Shown here in pieces: positions 6,795-12,267 of a DNA stretch of 12,267 bases. The stretch's first letter is position 1. Every line of letters starts with the position of its first letter. The stretch is from positions 1 through 12,267 of the forward strand of contig JAUZQI010000038.1 of NCBI GenBank assembly GCA_030951095.1, given 5' to 3'. The notes under the pieces are model-generated. The model was not told the origin of the DNA. It saw nothing but the letters and a program-made list of their open reading frames with translations, and did no database searches. This DNA is from Mariprofundus sp. Lineage in GTDB: Bacteria; Pseudomonadota; Zetaproteobacteria; Mariprofundales; Mariprofundaceae. The position numbers and the translations under genes are program-made.

Positions 6795-7571
6795 CTATTC
6801 GATTTTGTTGGTTGATTTCAGTTTGGCTAGAAACAGCCCTACTTCGTAGAGCAGCAGCATCGGGACACCAAGCAACACCTGCGAAATAATATCCGGTGGC
6901 GTGAGGATGGCGGCAAAAATAAAGGCCCAGACAATCACATAACGGCGTTGCTCAGCCAGCGTTGCAGTATCAACAATATTCAGTCGCACCAGCAACATGA
7001 TAATAATGGGAATCTGGAAACTCATACCAAAGGCAAATAACAGTTTCAGTACCAGCGTTAAATACTCTTTCACGGCCGGCATAGCCTGGATGGTGTCGGT
7101 GGAGAAACTCAGAAAAAACTGGAATATAAGTGGGAAAACGACATAAAAAGCGAACGCACCACCGGCCAGTAACAAGCCCAGACTGCCGAAAAAATAAGCT
7201 GCAAATGTCTTACGTTCATGCCGATATAGGCCCGGTGCAACGAAAACCCAGAATTGATATAGCGTCACCGGTGCAGTAGTAAAAAGGCTTAAAACCAGTG
7301 CGATTTTTAGGTAGGTAAAAAAAACATCCGGGGCATTCAGAAATACCAGCGGTGTATCCGGCGGCAGGGCTGCGCGCAACGGCTCGGAAATAAATTCGAA
7401 TACCGGCTGTGAAAAATTCATCAGAATCATGACGCCAATCGCGTAGATGACAATCGCTATAGTGGCACGCCGCCGAAGCTCGGCCAGATGTGCCAGCACG
7501 CTCATCCCCGAGCTGACTGGCTCCTGATCTTCATCGACCGGAGCGTTTTCCTGAGTCCCGGTTTGGCTCAC
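6795..7571 (-). CDS. tatC: Sec-independent (twin-arginine) translocase subunit TatC
   Basis: TatC is the polytopic inner-membrane subunit that, with TatB, recognises twin-arginine signal peptides of folded exported proteins. The 258-residue protein has the cytoplasmic N-terminal motif HLAELRRR (28-35), six predicted membrane segments and the conserved 'FQFWVFVAPGLYRHERK'-like first cytoplasmic loop (here YQFWVFVAPGLYRHERK) and FGMSFQIPI in the fourth helix. The N-terminal 25 residues are acidic and longer than in the E. coli protein. Its ATG overlaps the tatB stop by 4 nt (ATGA), so it is translationally coupled to tatB. No terminator is visible in the 6-bp gap to the convergent transpeptidase gene, so transcripts may run into each other. 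Confidence 0.97.
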   Translation of the reverse strand: MSQTGTQENAPVDEDQEPVSSGMSVLAHLAELRRRATIAIVIYAIGVMILMNFSQPVFEFISEPLRAALPPDTPLVFLNAPDVFFTYLKIALVLSLFTTAPVTLYQFWVFVAPGLYRHERKTFAAYFFGSLGLLLAGGAFAFYVVFPLIFQFFLSFSTDTIQAMPAVKEYLTLVLKLLFAFGMSFQIPIIIMLLVRLNIVDTATLAEQRRYVIVWAFIFAAILTPPDIISQVLLGVPMLLLYEVGLFLAKLKSTNKIE

Positions 7572-7879
7572 TGATCATCCTGCTTTTTATTGGTACCTGG
7601 AGTCGGTTTTGAATCAATTTCAAGTGTTTGACCAAGCTTTTTCATGATCGTTTCATTGTAATGATCAATGCCGCCTACGGTATCTTCCACGTCGTGCAGC
7701 GAGTCTTTCAACGGTGCTGTTTCCTCATCAATCTGGCGGCGGACATCTGCAATCCATCCACGCCCTTTGCGCACCACCCGGCCAACCTGTGCGAATAATT
7801 CAGGCATGCGATCCGGCCCCAACACCAGAAAGGCAATAATGCCTACCAGTAACAATTCCAGAAATCCGATATCAGGCAT
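7568..7879 (-). CDS. tatB: Twin-arginine translocase subunit TatB
   Basis: TatB forms the substrate receptor complex with TatC in the inner membrane. The protein has 103 residues: one N-terminal membrane helix (about 5-20) with the TatB-typical Glu8 (FLELLL), a GP hinge at 21-22 with P26, an amphipathic helix (about 26-50) and a charged disordered tail. It is shorter than E. coli TatB (171) but in the range of many other TatB proteins. It is assigned to TatB rather than TatA by the middle position in the operon, the GP hinge in place of FG, and the E8. AGGGA precedes the ATG by 7 nt; it lies 23 nt after tatA and overlaps tatC. Confidence 0.93.
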   Translation of the reverse strand: MPDIGFLELLLVGIIAFLVLGPDRMPELFAQVGRVVRKGRGWIADVRRQIDEETAPLKDSLHDVEDTVGGIDHYNETIMKKLGQTLEIDSKPTPGTNKKQDDQ

Positions 7880-7902
7880 GATTTATCCCTGTTAAGGCCT
7901 GT

Positions 7903-8124
7903 TTACTTCTTATCTCCACCAGTATCGGCACCGGTTTCATCTGCAGTTTTATCTACAGATTGACCCGCAATATCATCTTTCTTGTCATCATCCGCAATAT
8001 TACTGCGAAAGCTCTTGATCCCCTTGGCCAGCCCGGCCCCCACTTGCGGCAATCGCTTCGCACCGAACAACACGATCACAATTATCAGGATTAAAATCAG
8101 CTCAGTTGTTCCCAGTCCAAACAT
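7903..8124 (-). CDS. tatA: Twin-arginine translocase subunit TatA
   Basis: TatA oligomerises to allow passage of folded Tat substrates through the inner membrane. The 73-residue protein has an N-terminal membrane helix (about 5-20), the FG hinge of TatA (F20-G21-A-K-R-L-P), an amphipathic helix (about 24-44, '[16 protein letters not shown]') and an acidic/lysine-rich tail. GGAG lies 7 nt before the ATG. It is the first gene of tatABC. Its promoter region abuts a MITE-like insertion whose left end is 43 nt upstream of the start codon. Confidence 0.95.
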   Translation of the reverse strand: MFGLGTTELILILIIVIVLFGAKRLPQVGAGLAKGIKSFRSNIADDDKKDDIAGQSVDKTADETGADTGGDKK

Positions 8125-8158
8125 GGCAGTGCTCCATTACGTAAAGAATTAAACGCAC

Positions 8159-8187
8159 AGTATAAGTGAGCCACTTGCAAAAGTCGT
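8159..8187 (-). promoter_or_regulatory. Candidate tatABC promoter overlapping the MITE-like end
   Basis: TATACT at 8164-8159 on the - strand is a good -10, 34 nt from the tatA ATG. With a 17-bp spacer the -35 would be ACGACT (8187-8182), which keeps only the central GAC of TTGACA. This -35 and most of the spacer lie inside the terminal repeat of the element at 8168-8328, so the promoter may be a hybrid of host and element sequence. The -35 is weak, so confidence is moderate. Confidence 0.4.
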
Positions 8188-8328
8188 GAACGAGGATTCA
8201 CTTCCCCGCTCCGGCGCATTGTCGAACTGGAATTTCGGAGAATGGAACCACCATGCTCCTCATGCCATTCCAAAAATTCACTCGAAATGGGATTGCAACT
8301 CATCCACTCAGACTTTTGCAAATGGCTC
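8168..8328. mobile_element. MITE-like non-autonomous element
   Basis: The 161-bp segment is bounded by 18-bp terminal inverted repeats, GAGCCACTTGCAAAAGTC (8168-8185) and GACTTTTGCAAATGGCTC (8311-8328), matching at 17 of 18 positions. The tetranucleotide AAGT directly precedes the left end (8164-8167) and directly follows the right end (8329-8332), as expected for a 4-bp target-site duplication. The interior has further nested palindromic parts (ATTTCG/CGAAAT, GAATGG/CCATTC) and no convincing ORF, so it would depend on a transposase elsewhere. Several IS families make 4-bp duplications; I cannot assign the parent. It fills most of the tatA-reductase spacer. Confidence 0.7.
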
Positions 8329-8356
8329 AAGTGATTGCCGACATTACGCAATTTAA

Positions 8357-8382
8357 CAGCGGCGGCAAGCTTCACACCGCTG
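8357..8382 (-). terminator. Possible terminator for the reductase transcript
   Basis: Read on the - strand, CAGCGG (8382-8377) and CCGCTG (8362-8357) form a GC-rich 6-bp stem followed by TTAAATT. It starts about 32 nt after the reductase stop. The U-tract is interrupted, so termination may be partial, and read-through would pass into the MITE-like element and tatABC. Confidence 0.35.
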
Positions 8383-8414
8383 AAAGGCAAGATATATTTG
8401 TTGATTGCTTTGGA

Positions 8415-9182
8415 CTAGCCCTGTGCTGCGGCAATTCTGCGCAGGGCTGGGACGTCCAGACCAGCTTCATCAGCAATAGATAACGCACGCGTGAGACGCG
8501 CCGGAGCAGATCGTCCCATACAGCCATGTTCAGGATCACCGTCGAATGCATGCAACATCCCTTCAATCAGGGCACTGCGATCCACTTCTTCAGCGATTAA
8601 ATACTCCTGAATATCGAGCACATCACCGGCCACGTCACAAGCCAGATCATGAAAGTCACCCCACAGATCCCTTACATTGCCTCCCGCTTCAAGACCGGCG
8701 ATATTGGTCGTCAGAATATAGAGGTTCTTCATTACCAGCTCGAACAACAATGCTTGTTCATTTTCCAGCACTACCACCGGAATATCAAGTGAACCGAGAG
8801 CCTCTTTTATCAAATCGGCAAACTGCCCATAAACAGGCGACCTGATAACCACTTTGGAATCCATGCCCTTCTTCTTCTCGAACCAGATTGAAATCACTGT
8901 TGGATTTATCAATCCGTGTTGCTGCCAGTCGCATGGCAATAATTCGTTTTGCAACAATACCAGCCTGTCGCGCCAGGCATCGGGCAACCGCGCCAGCGTG
9001 GTAGGCATATCTTTTTCCGCTACAGCCACCACCACCAATTCCGGCTCCACCACATCAGCTGCGACTACGGCTATATCCATATCACGTGTCACCGGAACAA
9101 CCGGATAACCCACTCGCAGAAAGCCGCGCGCAAATACCGAGCCTATTTCCCCGATTCCAATGACTACCACAGGTTTATGCAT
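8415..9182 (-). CDS. NAD(P)-binding protein, ketopantoate-reductase-like
   Basis: A 255-residue protein with an N-terminal Rossmann fold: VVVIGIGEIGSVFARGF, in which G9-I-G11-E-I-G14 is the dinucleotide-binding loop. A second strand-loop 'VLLQNELLP' (about 75-83) sits where ketopantoate and related reductases have 'LQNG'. The C-terminal part is helical, with 'LLFELVMKNLYILTTNIAGLEAG' resembling the catalytic Lys-Asn helix of 2-dehydropantoate 2-reductases (K152 here). Overall similarity is weak, so substrate and reaction are unknown. The ATG at 9182 is chosen because AGGAG lies 6 nt upstream; an upstream in-frame start would extend into the repeat element. It follows ettA by 133 nt on the same strand and may share its transcript. 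Confidence 0.75.
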   Translation of the reverse strand: MHKPVVVIGIGEIGSVFARGFLRVGYPVVPVTRDMDIAVVAADVVEPELVVVAVAEKDMPTTLARLPDAWRDRLVLLQNELLPCDWQQHGLINPTVISIWFEKKKGMDSKVVIRSPVYGQFADLIKEALGSLDIPVVVLENEQALLFELVMKNLYILTTNIAGLEAGGNVRDLWGDFHDLACDVAGDVLDIQEYLIAEEVDRSALIEGMLHAFDGDPEHGCMGRSAPARLTRALSIADEAGLDVPALRRIAAAQG

Positions 9183-9199
9183 GATTATCTCCTTATCTC

Positions 9200-9303
9200 C
9201 CGCAAAAAATGCAAAGTTCCGCAAAGGAAAAACAATAAACATTCAGGATCGCAGGTATACCCAGTTCTTTTGTTTTCTTTGCATACTTTTGCGCCCTTTG
9301 CGG
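9200..9303. repeat. Palindromic CGCAAAG repeat element between ettA and the reductase gene
   Basis: The left arm (9200-9233) contains CCGCAAAA, ATGCAAAG and CCGCAAAG units followed by GAAAAAC. The right arm (9272-9303), read on the - strand, contains CCGCAAAG, GCGCAAAAG and TATGCAAAG units followed by AAAAC. The arms are inverted copies around a 38-bp centre, each built from three units with a period of about 9-10 nt. The order, outer CCGCARAG and inner GAAAA, is the same as in the element at 5461-5620, so the two appear to belong to one repeat class. In RNA the arms can form a long imperfect hairpin just after the ettA stop and just before the reductase ribosome binding site. Confidence 0.65.
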
Positions 9304-9315
9304 TTCAATCAGTCT

Positions 9316-10986
9316 TTATGCTAATTTTTTGTATTTGATACGATGTGGCTGGGTGGCATCTTCACCGAGACGACGTTTCTTGTCTGTCTCGTATTCCTGG
9401 AAGTTACCCTCGAACCATTCGACATGCCCCTCACCTTCGAAGGCCAGCATATGCGTGGCGACACGATCGAGAAACCAGCGGTCATGCGAAATCACCACTG
9501 CGCACCCGGCAAAATCAAGCAGCGCCTCTTCCAGAGCACGCAGGGTTTCGACATCAAGGTCGTTGGTCGGCTCATCCAGCAGCAACACATTGCCACCGGA
9601 TTGCAGCATTTTGGCCAAATGCACGCGATTACGTTCACCGCCGGAGAGCAGCTTCACTTTCTTCTGTTGATCTCCACCCTTAAAATTGAAACGACCACAG
9701 TAGGCCCGGCTTGAAACCTCCACGCGACCCAGATAAATAGAATCCGAACCTCCGGAAATCTCTTCCCACACCGTTTTCTCCCCATCCAGCGCATCGCGAG
9801 ATTGATCAACATAGGAGAGCTGCACAGTCTCACCGATGGTCAGGAAACCGGCATCTGGCTTCTCCTGCCCGGTCAGCATGCGAAACAGTGTGGTTTTACC
9901 CGCACCATTGGCTCCGATAATGCCAACAATACCGCCACGTGGCAGATTGAACGAGAGATTCTCAACCAGCTGTTTATCGACAAACCCCTTGCCAAGGCCC
10001 TCGGCTTTCACCACCATATCACCCAAACGTTCGGCAACCGGAATAAAAATCTGTTTTGTGGCATTACGTTCCTGCACTTCGCGACTGGCCATCTCATCAA
10101 ATGCCTTCAGCCGTGCCCTGGATTTGGCATGACGCCCTTTGGCACCGGCACGCACCCATTCCAGTTCATGTTGCATAGCCTTCCGGCGTGATGTTTCCTG
10201 TTTCTCTTCAATCGCCAGCCGCTTCTCTTTCTGCTCCAGCCAACCACTATAATTTCCCTCAAACGGAATACCGCGACCACGATCCAACTCCAGAATCCAG
10301 CCCGCCACGTTATCGAGAAAATAACGGTCATGGGTCACGGCCACAACCGTGCCGGGATAATCATGCAGGAACCTCTCCAGCCATGCTACCGATTCGGCAT
10401 CAAGATGATTGGTCGGTTCATCGAGCAACAGCATGTCCGGATTGGAAAGCAATAAACGGCACAAAGCTACGCGGCGACGTTCGCCGCCAGAGAGTTTGGA
10501 GACATCGGCATCCCATGCCGGCAGACGCAATGCATCGGCAGCAATGTCCAGTTTGTGATCCAGATTATGGCCGTCGCTGGCTTCAATGAGTGCTTCCAGT
10601 TTGGCCTGTTTGGTGGCTATGGCATCGAAATCGGCATCCGGATCGGCATAAGCCGCATAGACGGCATCCAGCTCTGCCAATGCATCCTTGATCGGCTGCA
10701 CTGCTTCTTCGACATTGCCGCGCACATCTTTGGCCGGATCAAGTTCCGGTTCCTGCGGCAGATAACCAATGCGAATACCCGGAGCAGGATGCGCCTCGCC
10801 AAGGATTTCGGTGTCGATGCCGGCCATGATCCGCAGCAAGGTTGATTTACCCGAACCATTAAGCCCCAGCACTCCGATTTTGGCACCGGGCAGAAAGGAG
10901 AGATAAATATCCTTGAGAATCTCTTTTTTGTTGGCAACCACCTTGCCCACGCCCTGCATTGAATAGATATACTGGTAATCGGCCAT
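9316..10986 (-). CDS. ettA: Energy-dependent translational throttle protein EttA (ABC-F ATPase)
   Basis: EttA is a soluble ABC-F protein that binds the ribosomal E site and, depending on the ATP/ADP ratio, lets or stops the first elongation steps. The protein has 556 residues from the ATG at 10986 (E. coli 555). Both nucleotide-binding domains are intact: Walker A GLNGSGKST (about 41-49) and GANGAGKTT, signature LSGGERRRVALCRLL and LLSGGERNRVHLAKML, Walker B LLLDEPTNHLD and LLLDEPTNDLD. The N-terminal 'YIYSMQGVGKVV' and the linker with 'KAMQHELEWVRAGAKGRHAKSRARL' are characteristic of EttA rather than Uup or other ABC-F types. GGAGG (10996-10992) lies 5 nt before the ATG; an ATG at 10998 is upstream of this site and unlikely. 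A sigma-32-like promoter candidate lies upstream. Confidence 0.96.
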   Translation of the reverse strand: MADYQYIYSMQGVGKVVANKKEILKDIYLSFLPGAKIGVLGLNGSGKSTLLRIMAGIDTEILGEAHPAPGIRIGYLPQEPELDPAKDVRGNVEEAVQPIKDALAELDAVYAAYADPDADFDAIATKQAKLEALIEASDGHNLDHKLDIAADALRLPAWDADVSKLSGGERRRVALCRLLLSNPDMLLLDEPTNHLDAESVAWLERFLHDYPGTVVAVTHDRYFLDNVAGWILELDRGRGIPFEGNYSGWLEQKEKRLAIEEKQETSRRKAMQHELEWVRAGAKGRHAKSRARLKAFDEMASREVQERNATKQIFIPVAERLGDMVVKAEGLGKGFVDKQLVENLSFNLPRGGIVGIIGANGAGKTTLFRMLTGQEKPDAGFLTIGETVQLSYVDQSRDALDGEKTVWEEISGGSDSIYLGRVEVSSRAYCGRFNFKGGDQQKKVKLLSGGERNRVHLAKMLQSGGNVLLLDEPTNDLDVETLRALEEALLDFAGCAVVISHDRWFLDRVATHMLAFEGEGHVEWFEGNFQEYETDKKRRLGEDATQPHRIKYKKLA

Positions 10987-11016
10987 CGGTGCCTCCATAG
11001 AAAACTACAGCGCAGC

Positions 11017-11042
11017 ATATGGGGAATGCACCCGGATTCAAG
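11017..11042 (-). promoter_or_regulatory. Candidate sigma-32 (RpoH)-type promoter for ettA
   Basis: On the - strand CTTGAA (11042-11037) is followed after 12 bp by CCCCATAT (11024-11017). Both boxes match the RpoH consensus well, but the spacer is one base shorter than in groE-type promoters. Transcription would start near 11010, about 25 nt before the EttA ATG, which fits the gene. A 5-bp hairpin GACCG-CTCCA-CGGTC lies just upstream (11053-11067). Confidence 0.55.
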
Positions 11043-11141
11043 CAATAGCCTTGACCGCTCCACGGTCTCCATCCCCCACGGGATATTCTTCGCGCAGCCT
11101 GATTCACTTTGCTTCGATGAACTCCGGCAACAATCACCTGA

Positions 11142-11166
11142 TGCGCTTCGTTCCCTTCGTGGTTAA
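11142..11166. repeat. Single arm of an ACGAAGG-type 9-nt-period repeat
   Basis: Read on the - strand this is TTAACCACGAAG then GGAACGAAG then CGCA, two 9-nt units with the same ACC-outer layout as the elements at 5461-5620 and 9200-9303, but with ACGAAG in place of CGCARAG. A clear inverted partner was not found; CTTTGCTTCG at 11107-11116 is a possible remnant. It lies in the divergent spacer between ettA and the dehydrogenase gene. Confidence 0.4.
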
Positions 11167-11193
11167 TATGCCGGCTTTCACGGGAGGAATAGC

Positions 11194-11919
11194 ATGTCCA
11201 CAGAATTCAAAGATCGCATCATTCTGGTAACCGGCGCTTCCGATGGTATCGGCCAGCAGGTCGCCGCAGCTTTGGGTGAAGCCGGCGCCAATGTCATTGC
11301 GCTGGCTCGCAATGAAGATGGCCTGCAACAAACGCTGGAGCGTATCGAATCTTTAGGCGGGCGTTGCCTGTGCATTCCGTTTGATCTGATGGATTTCGAT
11401 GATTATGGGAAGCTGTTTCTGGCCCTGAAGGATCAGGTTCCGCATCTGGACGGTTTGGTTCACTGCGCCGGCTCCATTGATCGCTGCACACCGATGCAGT
11501 ATATCAAAAGCGATGTATTCAGAAATACGCTCGATATCAACCTTACCGCCCCGAATATGCTGACCCGGATCATGCTTCCCTTGCTTAAACGCGCCAGAGC
11601 GGCTTCAATTATTTTCACCAGTTGTGATATGGTTGAAGAAGATCAGGCCAACTGGCACGCCTACGGACTAGCCAAACGTGCTTTGGCTTATACTGCCTCG
11701 ATGTGGCAAATGGAACAGCCTGATGCACCTTTCCGCTTCAACACCCTGAATCCCGGCCGTGTACGCACAGAACTCTTCAAACGCGCCTTTGGTGGCATGC
11801 ACCCCAAGGAAGTACCGCCGGCCAGCAGTGTCATCCCTGCTTACCTGTATATGCTATCAGATGCATCAAAAGAGCTGCGCGGTCAATCAGTACATGCTCG
11901 CGATCTGAATCTTGATTAG
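11194..11919 (+). CDS. Short-chain dehydrogenase/reductase, YciK-like
   Basis: A 241-residue classical SDR. The cofactor loop is T13-G-A-S-D-G-I-G20 and the usual NNAG is replaced by HCAG (90-93). N116, S143, Y157 and K161 (YGLAK) make up the catalytic tetrad. 'FNTLNPGRVRTE' corresponds to the N-P-G-x-x-x-T segment that follows the active site. The 'SCDMVEEDQANWHAYGLAKRA' style and length resemble the proteobacterial YciK group, whose physiological substrate is not established. GGGAGG (11182-11187) lies 6 nt before the ATG. It is divergent from ettA and convergent with the repeat protein downstream. Reaction class is secure, substrate unknown. Confidence 0.88.
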   Translation: MSTEFKDRIILVTGASDGIGQQVAAALGEAGANVIALARNEDGLQQTLERIESLGGRCLCIPFDLMDFDDYGKLFLALKDQVPHLDGLVHCAGSIDRCTPMQYIKSDVFRNTLDINLTAPNMLTRIMLPLLKRARAASIIFTSCDMVEEDQANWHAYGLAKRALAYTASMWQMEQPDAPFRFNTLNPGRVRTELFKRAFGGMHPKEVPPASSVIPAYLYMLSDASKELRGQSVHARDLNLD

Positions 11920-11993
11920 TATGAACAAGCTCTAACGCATAAGCAAAGCATCTTTGAAGGTTTCGAACCATAAAGAGCAATGCCCACATCCAT

Positions 11994-12267
11994 TCATGGT
12001 GTATTCACAACACTCCATGATGGTGCCAAACGGCGCACAAAGCCCTTGCTTAGCACTGCTCTGCCATTCATCAGCATCATGAAATTCCGGCCGGTTGCGG
12101 CCTGATGAAACAAAACATCGCTTTTGCCATCACCGTCATAATCACCATTACCGGCAATCGTCCATGATGGCGCCAGACGACGCACAAAGCCCTTGCTTAG
12201 TACTGCTCTGCCATTCATCAGCATCATGAAATTCCGGCCGGTTGCGGCCTGATGAAACAAAATGTCA
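11994..12267 (-). CDS. C-terminal end of an FG-GAP/VCBS-type repeat protein (5' end outside window)
   Basis: The reading frame is open to the right edge of the window and ends with a stop at 11994-11996, so only the last 90 or so residues are seen. They contain the motif GNGDYDGDGKSDVLF, whose D-x-D-G-D-G-x-x-D spacing is the calcium-binding loop of FG-GAP/VCBS repeats, followed by 'HQAATGRNFMMLMNG'. Such repeats usually build beta-propeller domains in secreted or surface proteins. The 49-residue unit is present nearly twice, and a 32-residue stretch is identical in both copies. The protein stops shortly after the last unit (SVVNTP) with no visible sorting signal. Whether it is secreted, and by which route, cannot be told from this fragment. 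It is convergent with the dehydrogenase gene, 74 bp away; that gap shows no clear terminator. Confidence 0.8.
   Translation of the reverse strand, partial: DILFHQAATGRNFMMLMNGRAVLSKGFVRRLAPSWTIAGNGDYDGDGKSDVLFHQAATGRNFMMLMNGRAVLSKGFVRRLAPSWSVVNTP
12015..12267. repeat. Tandem 147-bp coding repeat
   Basis: The segment 12015-12119 recurs at 12162-12266 with an offset of 147 bp (49 codons). Over the 96 nt that encode an identical 32-residue stretch there are only 4 differences (12024, 12029, 12033, 12054), all synonymous. The remaining unit includes the calcium-loop region. The array continues past the window edge. Confidence 0.85.

Noticed and set aside
8097..8390. 97-codon open frame on the - strand spanning the MITE-like element
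   Set aside because: It runs through the element's inverted repeats and into tatA in another frame; no ribosome binding site or known domain, so the element is considered non-coding.
11956..11974. GGTTTCGAACC, reminiscent of a tRNA T-arm, downstream of the dehydrogenase gene
   Set aside because: No acceptor stem, anticodon arm or D-arm can be built around it; at most a 4-bp hairpin.
12015..12267. Could the regular repeats be a CRISPR array?
   Set aside because: The unit is 147 bp, in frame, and codes for a Ca-binding-loop motif; it is a protein repeat. No CRISPR array exists in the window.

Overview
The window is about 12.3 kb of chromosomal DNA from a Gram-negative bacterium, most likely a member of the Pseudomonadota. 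It carries a YgfZ/DUF4936 pair, a grpE-dnaK-dnaJ-dapB cluster with sigma-32-type promoters and no CIRCE/HrcA site, tatABC, EttA and a YciK-like reductase. The DUF4936 gene points to Betaproteobacteria or a close relative, but I cannot settle the class from sequence alone. Almost all genes are housekeeping. The unusual content is in the intergenic spaces.

Layout: (1) 1-1250, + strand: ygfZ (iron-sulfur cluster maintenance) overlapped by a small DUF4936 gene. (2) 1251-1382: a convergent spacer with a bidirectional terminator between two copies of a ~30-bp repeat. (3) 1383-6202, - strand: grpE, dnaK, dnaJ and dapB, with one sigma-32-like promoter before grpE and a second before dnaK. A palindromic repeat element lies in the long grpE-dnaK gap. 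(4) 6324-6788, + strand: a short L,D-transpeptidase-like protein, divergent from grpE. (5) 6795-8124, - strand: tatA-tatB-tatC, the twin-arginine translocase, ending 6 bp from the transpeptidase stop. (6) 8168-8328: a 161-bp MITE-like element with 18-bp terminal inverted repeats and an AAGT target duplication, directly upstream of tatA. (7) 8415-10986, - strand: ettA and a ketopantoate-reductase-like protein, separated by a second palindromic repeat element. A candidate sigma-32-like promoter precedes ettA. (8) 11194-11919, + strand: a YciK-like short-chain dehydrogenase. (9) 11994-12267, - strand: the C-terminal end of an FG-GAP/VCBS-type repeat protein with nearly identical tandem 147-bp units, running off the window.

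How the genes fit together: GrpE, DnaK and DnaJ form one Hsp70 folding machine, and dapB (lysine/peptidoglycan precursor synthesis) is translationally coupled behind dnaJ. Two, possibly three, heat-shock-type promoters suggest that chaperones and perhaps the ribosome-associated ATPase EttA are induced by stress. I see no CRISPR array, phage, toxin-antitoxin or defence system, and no convincing new multi-gene system. The most interesting signals are the MITE-like insertion at the tatA promoter, the recurring 9-nt-period palindromic repeats, the ettA heat-shock promoter candidate and the homogenised C-terminal repeats.
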